Part shown: in pieces, positions 1 through 5,712 of the stretch
Layout: each line of letters begins with the position of its first letter
Numbering within the stretch: the first letter of the stretch is position 1
NCBI GenBank assembly: GCA_017882835.1
Contig: JADGOU010000013.1
Location: forward strand, 1-21,172
Direction: 5' to 3'
Source of the DNA: Frankiaceae bacterium
Lineage (GTDB): Bacteria > Actinomycetota > Actinomycetes > JADGOU01
Length of the DNA: 21,172 nt
The notes under the pieces: generated by a model
Database searches by the model: none
What the model was told of the DNA's origin: nothing
The model's input: only the letters and a program-made list of their open reading frames with translations
Program-made: the position numbers and the translations under genes

Positions 1-278
1 CCCACGAGCGCGAGGGCGAGCTGCTGCGGGCGCTCGGGGACTTCCCTCGGGTGGTGGCCTCGGCCGCCGAACTGCGGGCGCCGCACCGGGTCGCCCGGTA
101 CCTGGAAGAGCTCGCCGGCACCTATCACCGGTTCTACGACGCCTGCCGGGTGCTGCCGCAGGGTGACGAGCCGGCGAGCGACCTCGGCCGGGCTCGGCTC
201 TGGCTGTGCGAGGCGACCCGGGTGGTGCTGGCCAATGGGCTCGGCCTGCTCGGCGTGAGCGCGCCTGACCGGATGTGA
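1..278 (+). CDS. argS: Arginyl-tRNA synthetase, C-terminal end (partial)
   Basis: This is the 3' end of an open frame entering from the left edge; the first complete codon is at position 3. The last 91 residues include the helical DALR-type anticodon-binding domain of class Ia arginyl-tRNA synthetase, seen as LRAPHRVARYLEEL, then TYHRFYDACRVLP, and the ending LGLLGVSAPDRM that is typical of ArgS C-termini. The enzyme charges tRNA-Arg with arginine in the cytoplasm. The catalytic domain (HIGH and KMSKS-type motifs) lies outside the window and cannot be checked. The stop (276-278) overlaps the GTG start of lysA as GTGA. The argS-lysA pairing is common in actinobacteria. Identification rests on the C-terminal motif pattern plus this context. 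Confidence 0.9.
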   Translation, partial: HEREGELLRALGDFPRVVASAAELRAPHRVARYLEELAGTYHRFYDACRVLPQGDEPASDLGRARLWLCEATRVVLANGLGLLGVSAPDRM

Positions 279-1678
279 CGGCGATGACCATGTTGCAACC
301 GCGGGTCGACCTGACCCTCGACCCGACCGTCTGGCCGCGCACCGCCGGTCGCGTCGGCGGCGTGTTGGCGATCGGCGGCGTCGACGTCCGAGACCTGGCG
401 CTCGAGTACGGCACCCCGGCGTACGTGCTGGACGAGGATGACTTCAGGGAGCGGTGCCGCCAGTGGCGCGTCGCGTTCAGAGCCGGTGCCGCCGACGGCG
501 ACGTCTACTACGCGGGCAAGTCGTTCCTCTGTGTCGCGGTCGCCCGCTGGGTGGCCGCCGAGGGGCTTTCCCTGGACGTGTGCACCGGCGGGGAGCTGGC
601 CGTCGCCGAGCGCGCCGGCTTCCCGGCCGACCGGATCCTGTTTCACGGCAACAACAAGTCGGTCGAGGAGCTGCGGCGGGCGGTGACCACCGGCGTCGGC
701 CGGGTGGTGCTCGACTCGTTCGAGGAGCTGGCCCGGCTGGCGTTTATCGCCGAGGCCGCAGGTGTGCGCCAGCGCGTGCTGATCCGGGTCACCCCCGGCG
801 TGGAGGCGCACACCCACTCCTACGTCGCCACCGGGCAGGAGGACCAGAAGTTCGGATTCTCGTTGGCCGCCGGCGCCGCGGCCGAGGCGGTCCGGCGCGT
901 GCTGGCCCTGCCGTCGTTGGAGCTAGTGGGCCTGCACTGCCACATCGGCTCGCAGATCTTCGACACCTCGGGGTTCCGGCTGGCGGCGCACCGGATGGTC
1001 GGCTTGCTGGCGGAGGTGCGCGCCGAGCACGGCGTCGAGCTGCCGGAGCTCAACCTCGGCGGCGGTCTCGGCATCGCCTACACCTCCGAGGACGCGCCGC
1101 TGCCGGTCGAGGAGGTTGCCGACCGGTTGCGCGCGGTCGTCACCGCCGAGTGTGCGACGGCCGGGCTCGCCGTACCGAGGCTCGGGGTCGAACCCGGTCG
1201 AGCGGTCAGTGGTCCGACGACGGTCACGCTGTATGAGGTCGGCACGGTCAAGGAGCTGCCCGGCCTGCGCACCTACGTCAGTGTCGACGGCGGGATGAGC
1301 GACAACATCCGCACCGCGCTGTACGACGCGCACTACACCGCCGTGCTGGCCTCGCGCACCTCCACCGCCCCGCCCCGGGTGGTCACCGTCTGCGGAAAGC
1401 ACTGTGAGAGCGGCGACATCGTCGTCCACGACGTTGCCCTGGCCGCGGACCTGGCACCGGGGGACCTGCTGGCGGTGCCGGCCTCCGGGGCCTACCACCG
1501 CTCGATGGCTAGCAACTACAACCACGTTCCTCGCCCACCGGTGATCGCCGTTCGGAATGGTCAGGCGCGGGTGCTCGTACGGCGGGAGACTGAGGACGAC
1601 CTGCTGCGGCTCGACGCCGCAGGGCTCGACACCGCAGAGCTCGACACGGAAGACCTCGACACGGAAGACGAGGCATGA
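275..1678 (+). CDS. lysA: Diaminopimelate decarboxylase
   Basis: Converts meso-diaminopimelate to L-lysine, the last step of lysine synthesis; PLP-dependent, fold type III (alanine-racemase-like barrel). The 467-aa reading shows the PLP lysine in VYYAGKSF (Lys82), HIGSQ (223-227), the glycine loop LGGGLG (261-266), EPGR (306-309), CGKHCESGD with Cys377/Glu378 that acts across the dimer, and GAYHRSMASNYN (405-416), which includes the substrate/PLP tyrosine. All key residues are present. GTG at 275 overlaps the argS stop by 4 bp; ATG codons at 284 and 290 are alternative starts, and no clear ribosome site decides between them. The last ~20 residues are an acidic tail made of repeated LDTxx units and lie beyond the family's conserved end. 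Its stop overlaps the next start as ATGA. Confidence 0.97.
   Translation: MTAMTMLQPRVDLTLDPTVWPRTAGRVGGVLAIGGVDVRDLALEYGTPAYVLDEDDFRERCRQWRVAFRAGAADGDVYYAGKSFLCVAVARWVAAEGLSLDVCTGGELAVAERAGFPADRILFHGNNKSVEELRRAVTTGVGRVVLDSFEELARLAFIAEAAGVRQRVLIRVTPGVEAHTHSYVATGQEDQKFGFSLAAGAAAEAVRRVLALPSLELVGLHCHIGSQIFDTSGFRLAAHRMVGLLAEVRAEHGVELPELNLGGGLGIAYTSEDAPLPVEEVADRLRAVVTAECATAGLAVPRLGVEPGRAVSGPTTVTLYEVGTVKELPGLRTYVSVDGGMSDNIRTALYDAHYTAVLASRTSTAPPRVVTVCGKHCESGDIVVHDVALAADLAPGDLLAVPASGAYHRSMASNYNHVPRPPVIAVRNGQARVLVRRETEDDLLRLDAAGLDTAELDTEDLDTEDEA
1610..1669 (+). repeat. Four 15-bp tandem units in the lysA 3' end
   Basis: Four consecutive 15-bp units start at 1610, 1625, 1640 and 1655. The last two are identical (CTCGACACGGAAGAC); the first two differ by a few bases. 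They encode LDAAG, LDTAE, LDTED, LDTED and keep the reading frame. They form the acidic C-terminal tail of LysA. Confidence 0.9.
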
Positions 1679-1851
1679 CCACGGGAGCCCGGCGGTCGGT
1701 GACGGTCGCCCTCATCGTCGGCCTGCTCGTCGTGGCTGCCGCCGGGGCGGTTGCGTTGGTCAACGGTCGCCTCGCCACCGCGGTGGCCGAGCTCGTCGTA
1801 CTGGTGGCTGGTGTCGGCGTGGGCCTGCTGTTGTTGCGGCGGCTGCCGTGA
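1675..1851 (+). CDS. Small two-helix membrane protein (58 aa), function unknown
   Basis: I do not recognise this protein. ATG at 1675 overlaps the lysA stop (ATGA) and its own TGA overlaps the hom GTG start (GTGA at 1848-1851), so it fits exactly between two real genes and is probably translationally coupled to both. By direct count, 51 of 58 codons end in G or C, as expected for coding DNA in this genome. The product begins MTTGARRS, then has two hydrophobic stretches, about residues 9-29 and 34-54, separated by NGRLAT, and ends RRLP. That pattern suggests a hairpin of two membrane helices with both termini probably cytoplasmic (positive-inside rule). There are no cysteines, histidines or known motifs. 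A role in lysine or homoserine metabolism or transport is only a guess from position. Confidence 0.75.
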   Translation: MTTGARRSVTVALIVGLLVVAAAGAVALVNGRLATAVAELVVLVAGVGVGLLLLRRLP

Positions 1852-3158
1852 CCCCGGTTGTCGACGGTCGGCCACTGCGGATCGCCCTGCTGGGCTGCGG
1901 CATCGTTGGCAGCGAGGTCGTCCGGCTGCTGCACGACTCGGCCGCGGATCTGACCGCCCGCATCGGGGCGCCGCTGGAGCTAGCCGGGATCGCCGTCCGT
2001 CGACCGCAGCGGGTCCGCGACCTGCCGGTGGACCCGGGCCTGTTCACCGCGGACGCGGCCGGCCTGGTAGAGCGCGACGACGTCGACATCGTCGTCGAGG
2101 TGATCGGCGGCATCGAGCCGGCGCGCGCGCTGGTCCTCTCCGCGTTGCGACGCGGCCGGGGGGTGGTGACGGCCAACAAGGCGCTGCTGGCCAGCGACGG
2201 CGCGACCCTGTACCAGGCGGCCCGCTCGTTCGGCGCCGACCTGTACTTCGAGGCCAGTGTCGCCGGCGCCATCCCGCTGCTGCGCCCCCTGCGTGAGTCG
2301 CTGGCCGGTGATCGGATCAGCCGCGTCCTCGGAATCGTCAACGGCACCACCAACTTCGTGCTCACCCGGATGGATGAGACCGGCGCCGGGTTCGACGAGG
2401 CGTTGGACGAGGCCACCGCCCTCGGGTACGCCGAGGCCGACCCGAGTGCGGACATCGACGGCTTCGACGCCGCCGCCAAGGCGGCCATCCTGGCCGGGAT
2501 CGCCTTTCACACCCGGATCCAAGTCGACCAGGTGCACCGCGAGGGCATCGCCGACGTGACCGCTGCCGATGTGGCCAGCGCCGCGGCGATGGGCTGCACG
2601 GTCAAGCTGCTGGCCATCGCCGAGCGGTCGGAAACCGACCGCAGCGTCGGCGTGCGGGTGCACCCGGCGATGATCCCGCGCAGCCACCCACTGGCCGGGG
2701 TGCGCGAGGCGTTCAACGCGGTCTTCGTGGAGGGCGCCGCCAGCGGTGAGCTGATGTTCTACGGCCGCGGTGCCGGCGGCGCCCCGACCGCGGCGGCGGT
2801 CATGGGGGACGTGGTGGCGGTCGCCCGCAACCTGCTCAGCGGGGCCCGCGGTGCCGGCGAATCGGCGTACGCCGACCTGCGGGTGCGACCCATGGGGGAG
2901 ACGGTGACCCGCTACCACGTCAGCCTGGACGTGGCCGACAAAGCCGGCGTGCTGGCTAATGTGGCCAGCGTTTTCGCCGCCCACGACGTCTCCATCCGCG
3001 TGGTCCGCCAGGAGGGCCACGGCGACGACGCCACCCTGGTGATCGTCACGCACGCCGCCACCGACGCGGCGCTGGCGGCCACGGTGGCCGCCCTGCGCGA
3101 CCTCGACATCGTCCGAGCGGTGGCCAGCGTCATGCGAGTCGAGGGGCAGGACCGGTGA
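1848..3158 (+). CDS. hom: Homoserine dehydrogenase with C-terminal ACT domain
   Basis: Reduces aspartate-semialdehyde to homoserine with NAD(P)H, the branch point to threonine, methionine and isoleucine. The 436-aa product has a Rossmann dinucleotide site GCGIVG (16-21), TANKALLA with Lys111, NGTTNF (165-170), and the signature GYAEADPS...DGFDAAAK, giving catalytic candidates Asp207 and Lys211. A C-terminal ACT domain (about 355-432, starting YHVSLDVADKAGVLANVA) is the usual site of threonine feedback inhibition in this long form. The GTG start at 1848 gives the expected N-terminus (MTPVVDGRPLRIALLGCG). The frame stays open upstream to 1557, but that part overlaps lysA and the 58-aa gene and is not family-like. 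It is followed by thrC with a 1- or 4-bp overlap. Confidence 0.97.
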   Translation: MTPVVDGRPLRIALLGCGIVGSEVVRLLHDSAADLTARIGAPLELAGIAVRRPQRVRDLPVDPGLFTADAAGLVERDDVDIVVEVIGGIEPARALVLSALRRGRGVVTANKALLASDGATLYQAARSFGADLYFEASVAGAIPLLRPLRESLAGDRISRVLGIVNGTTNFVLTRMDETGAGFDEALDEATALGYAEADPSADIDGFDAAAKAAILAGIAFHTRIQVDQVHREGIADVTAADVASAAAMGCTVKLLAIAERSETDRSVGVRVHPAMIPRSHPLAGVREAFNAVFVEGAASGELMFYGRGAGGAPTAAAVMGDVVAVARNLLSGARGAGESAYADLRVRPMGETVTRYHVSLDVADKAGVLANVASVFAAHDVSIRVVRQEGHGDDATLVIVTHAATDAALAATVAALRDLDIVRAVASVMRVEGQDR

Positions 3159-4237
3159 TGCAGCCGGAATCACCACCGATCGGCCGAGCCGGTTGGCGCG
3201 GCATCATCAAGGAGTACCGACACCGGCTGCCCGTGACCGAGCACACCCCGATCATCACTTTGCGCGAGGGCGGTACGCCGCTGGTGCCGGCGGCGCATCT
3301 GTCGTCGCTGACGGACTGCGAGGTCCACCTCAAGGTGGAGGGGGCCAACCCAACTGGGTCCTTCAAGGACCGCGGGATGACGGTCGCATTCTCCAAGGCG
3401 GTGGAGGAAGGCAGTCGGGCGGTCATTTGCGCCTCCACCGGCAACACCTCGGCCAGCGCCGCCGCGTACGCCGCTCGCAGCGGCCTGGTGTGCGCCGTCC
3501 TGGTGCCCAGCGGCAAGATTGCCATGGGCAAGCTGGCGCAGGCGCTGGTGCACGGAGCGCGGCTGTTGCAGGTCGACGGCAACTTCGACGACTGCCTGGA
3601 GCTGGCGCGGGAGCTGGCCAGCAAGTACCCGGTGTCGCTGGTCAACAGCGTTAACCCGTTCCGGATCGAGGGCCAGAAGACCGCGGCGTTCGAGATCTGT
3701 GACACCCTCGGCGACGCCCCGGACGTGCACTGCCTGCCCGTCGGCAACGCCGGCAACATCACGGCGTACTGGAAGGGCTATGTCGAGTACGCCGCCGACG
3801 GGGTGTCGTCGCACCGGCCGGTCATGCGGGGATTTCAGGCCGCCGGCGCGGCTCCGATCGTGACCGGCAAGGCCGTGCGCAACCCGACGACGATTGCCAC
3901 CGCCATCCGCATCGGCAACCCGGCATCGTGGCAGCAGGCGCTGGCTGCGCGGGACGCCTCCGGCGGTGCCATCGAGGCAGTGACCGACCGGCAGATCCTC
4001 GAGGCCTACCGCAGGCTCGCCCGGCGCGAAGGTGTCTTTGTCGAGCCTTCGTCGGCAGCCTCCGTTGCCGGGCTGCTACAGGCTGCGGCGGACGGTTCGC
4101 TGTCCCCGGGGCGACGGGTGGTGTGCACGGTGACCGGGCACGGGCTCAAGGATCCGGAGTGGGCGATCGCCGGGGCGCCGCGGCCGGTGACCATCCCGGC
4201 GGAGGTGTCGGCGGCGGCTGCGGCGCTGGACCTATGA
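3158..4237 (+). CDS. thrC: Threonine synthase
   Basis: PLP-dependent conversion of O-phosphohomoserine to L-threonine. ATG at 3158 shares one base with the hom stop (TGATG); GTG one codon earlier (3155) is also possible. From ATG the protein is 359 aa, the short actinobacterial/Bacillus-type enzyme. Visible motifs: REGGTPLV near 36-43, the PLP lysine in NPTGSFKDRGM (Lys70), STGNTSAS (93-100), the PLP-phosphate loop PVGNAGN (194-200), and TGHGLKDP near the C-terminus. The residues expected for a fold-type-II PLP enzyme are present. The stop overlaps the thrB start as ATGA, so synthesis of the two threonine-branch enzymes is probably coupled. Confidence 0.97.
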   Translation: MQPESPPIGRAGWRGIIKEYRHRLPVTEHTPIITLREGGTPLVPAAHLSSLTDCEVHLKVEGANPTGSFKDRGMTVAFSKAVEEGSRAVICASTGNTSASAAAYAARSGLVCAVLVPSGKIAMGKLAQALVHGARLLQVDGNFDDCLELARELASKYPVSLVNSVNPFRIEGQKTAAFEICDTLGDAPDVHCLPVGNAGNITAYWKGYVEYAADGVSSHRPVMRGFQAAGAAPIVTGKAVRNPTTIATAIRIGNPASWQQALAARDASGGAIEAVTDRQILEAYRRLARREGVFVEPSSAASVAGLLQAAADGSLSPGRRVVCTVTGHGLKDPEWAIAGAPRPVTIPAEVSAAAAALDL

Positions 4238-5178
4238 CCCGGCCGGCTCCGGGCCTCGCCACGGCGCGGCTGACCACCGGGACCGTGCATGTGCGAGTGC
4301 CCGCCACGAGCGCCAACCTCGGCCCCGGGTTCGACGCGCTGGGGCTGGCGCTGGCACTCTACGACGACGTGGCCGTCTCGGTGGCGAGCTCTGGTGTCGC
4401 CGTGGACATCGTCGGGGAGGGTGCCGACCGGCTGCCTCGCGGCGACCGGCACCTGATCGCCTGCACCGTGCTCAGCGGCCTGGACCGACTCGGCGTACGG
4501 CCGGCTGGCCTGCGCATTTCCTGCACCAACCGGATTCCGCACGCCCGCGGGTTGGGCTCGTCCGCCGCCGCGATCATCGCCGGTCTGCTGGCCGCCCGGG
4601 CGCTGGTTGCCGACGGCGAGTGCCGACTCGACGTCGAGTGCCGACTCGACGACGCTGCGCTGCTCAAGCTGGCCGCGGAGATGGAAGGCCACCCGGACAA
4701 CGTCGCGGCCTGCCTGCTCGGTGGCTTGACGGTGGCCTGGACGGAGGATGGGGCGGCCCGCGCGGTTCGCCTTCAGCCGGTCGACTCACTCAAGCCGGTG
4801 GTCTTCGTGCCCGCCACCCGGGCGACAACCGCGCAGGTACGCCGCTTGCTGCCCGATTCGGTTCCGCACGCCGATGCGGCGGCCAACGCCGGCCGGGCCG
4901 CGCTGATGCTGGCCGCCCTGACGACGCGGCCGGACCTGTTGTTGCCGGCCACGGTCGACTATCTGCATCAGCCCTATCGGGCGCCGGCCATGCCGGAAAC
5001 CGCGGAGTTCGTGGCTCGGCTGCGGGCCGCGGGGGTGCCGGCCGTGGTGTCCGGGGCCGGGCCGGCCGTGTTGGCGCTGGGCCAGGGCCCAAGCGGGCTG
5101 CCGCCGCCACCGTCGGGTTGGTCGGCGCTGTCGTTGCCGGTTGACCGAGTCGGTGCGCAGGTACGCCGTCCGGACTGA
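4234..5178 (+). CDS. thrB: Homoserine kinase (GHMP family)
   Basis: Phosphorylates homoserine to O-phosphohomoserine, the substrate of the preceding gene's product. The 314-aa protein has the GHMP features in order: VRVPATSANLGPGFDALGLAL (about 20-40), the ATP-binding glycine/serine loop PHARGLGSSAAA (102-113), EGHPDNVAA (151-159), and the C-terminal VSGAGPAVLAL (272-282). ATG at 4234 overlaps the thrC stop by ATGA. An 18-bp tandem duplication encodes ECRLDV/ECRLDD at 129-140, shortly after the helix that follows the nucleotide loop. The C-terminus has a short proline run. This is the last gene of the amino-acid operon; a strong hairpin starts 9 bp after the stop. Confidence 0.97.
   Translation: MTRPAPGLATARLTTGTVHVRVPATSANLGPGFDALGLALALYDDVAVSVASSGVAVDIVGEGADRLPRGDRHLIACTVLSGLDRLGVRPAGLRISCTNRIPHARGLGSSAAAIIAGLLAARALVADGECRLDVECRLDDAALLKLAAEMEGHPDNVAACLLGGLTVAWTEDGAARAVRLQPVDSLKPVVFVPATRATTAQVRRLLPDSVPHADAAANAGRAALMLAALTTRPDLLLPATVDYLHQPYRAPAMPETAEFVARLRAAGVPAVVSGAGPAVLALGQGPSGLPPPPSGWSALSLPVDRVGAQVRRPD
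4618..4653 (+). repeat. 18-bp tandem duplication inside thrB
   Basis: Two adjacent 18-bp units, 4618-4635 and 4636-4653, are identical except for one base in the last codon (GTC versus GAC). Each begins GAGTGCCGACTCGAC. They give ECRLDV followed by ECRLDD in homoserine kinase and keep the frame. Confidence 0.92.
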
Positions 5179-5186
5179 CTTCAGCC

Positions 5187-5224
5187 AGTGTCGATCTGTG
5201 CGCTGGCCAGCGCACTTCGACACT
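5187..5224 (+). terminator. Strong hairpin after thrB, probable terminator
   Basis: Starting 9 bp after the thrB stop, an 8-bp outer stem (AGTGTCGA at 5187-5194 with TCGACACT at 5217-5224) encloses a 7-bp inner stem (GTGCGCT with AGCGCAC, GGCC loop, 5198-5215), with a small internal loop between them. The inner part is a perfect 18-bp palindrome, GTGCGCTGGCCAGCGCAC. No T-run follows, so it resembles the U-tract-free hairpins common downstream of actinobacterial operons. A palindromic operator is the alternative reading. Confidence 0.65.
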
Positions 5225-5298
5225 CGCTCGCTAGGTTCGGAACCGCGGTGCGGGTCGCGGGAGCGCAGGTAACGCGCTCGTTCGGACAAACGTACGTC

Positions 5299-5331
5299 GA
5301 CATATCGGCGACATATCGGTAGACATATCGG
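5299..5331 (+). repeat. Triple GACATATCGG direct repeat upstream of the rho promoter
   Basis: Three exact copies of the 10-bp GACATATCGG lie at 5299-5308, 5310-5319 and 5322-5331, so start-to-start spacing is 11 and 12 bp, about one DNA turn. The repeats are AT-rich for this genome and end 7 bp before the proposed -35 box, placing them roughly at -75 to -43. That is a plausible site for a transcription activator or other DNA-binding protein; the binding protein is unknown. Confidence 0.8.
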
Positions 5332-5338
5332 CGTCTTG

Positions 5339-5367
5339 TTGCCCGATGTCACCCTGGGCGTTACGCT
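5339..5367 (+). promoter_or_regulatory. Predicted sigma70-like promoter of rho
   Basis: A -35 box TTGCCC (5339-5344) and a -10 box TACGCT (5362-5367) are separated by exactly 17 bp. The -35 matches TTGACA at four positions and the -10 matches TATAAT at three, including the key T1, A2 and T6; this is usual for housekeeping promoters of high-GC actinobacteria. A start near 5374 would give a leader of about 340 nt before rho. This is inferred from sequence only. Confidence 0.5.
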
Positions 5368-5373
5368 CAGAGA

Positions 5374-5712
5374 GCACCAGCCGCCCCCTGCGGGGGCCGC
5401 ATCTGCTCGCCGAGCAACCCGGACGTCCTTCCAGGGCCTTCGAGCGCTTTGGCTTTCTCCGTCCGGCCGCTCTGTCGGCGCCTTGAGTGCGTCGATCACG
5501 CGGTCGCCCGTCGAGGAAGTCGGTCGACGAGCGCACCCCCGCGGTCCGGTTTCGCAGCGTCGGCGTCCGTCAGGTCGCTCGAAGCCCGGCCGGTGTACCA
5601 CGAGCCCCCGCCCAGGTCGGGCGGGTGTACCACCCGCGCCGCCGTGTGCGGCCGAAGTTCATCGCCCGGTGCCCGCCTGTTGGCCGGCTGCACCGCCATT
5701 GGGAAGGACCCC
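5374..5712 (+). promoter_or_regulatory. Long rho 5' leader with alternative hairpins
   Basis: No convincing gene lies in this ~340-nt stretch. It carries a short GC hairpin (CCCCC-TGC-GGGGG, 5384-5396). Nearer rho are two overlapping stems: CCCGCCC (5607-5613) with GGGCGGG (5619-5625), and GCGGGTG (5621-5627) with CACCCGC (5631-5637). They share 5621-5625, so only one can form at a time, as in an attenuator-type switch. The 10-mer GGTGTACCAC occurs twice (5592-5601 and 5624-5633). Long regulated leaders with autogenous attenuation are known for rho in enteric bacteria; regulation here is inference. Confidence 0.45.

Noticed and set aside
1557..1847. Upstream extension of the hom frame through lysA and the small gene
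   Set aside because: Not homologous to homoserine dehydrogenase; GTG 1848 gives the usual N-terminus and a GTGA overlap.
5234..5244. Small inverted repeat GGTTC-G-GAACC in the thrB-rho gap
   Set aside because: Five-base arms in a GC-rich region are expected by chance and it is not placed near the predicted promoter.
5449..5712. Upstream in-frame extension of rho by 88 codons
   Set aside because: Only a TTG start, no ribosome site, unlike Rho N-termini; ATG 5713 has GGGAAGGA in front.
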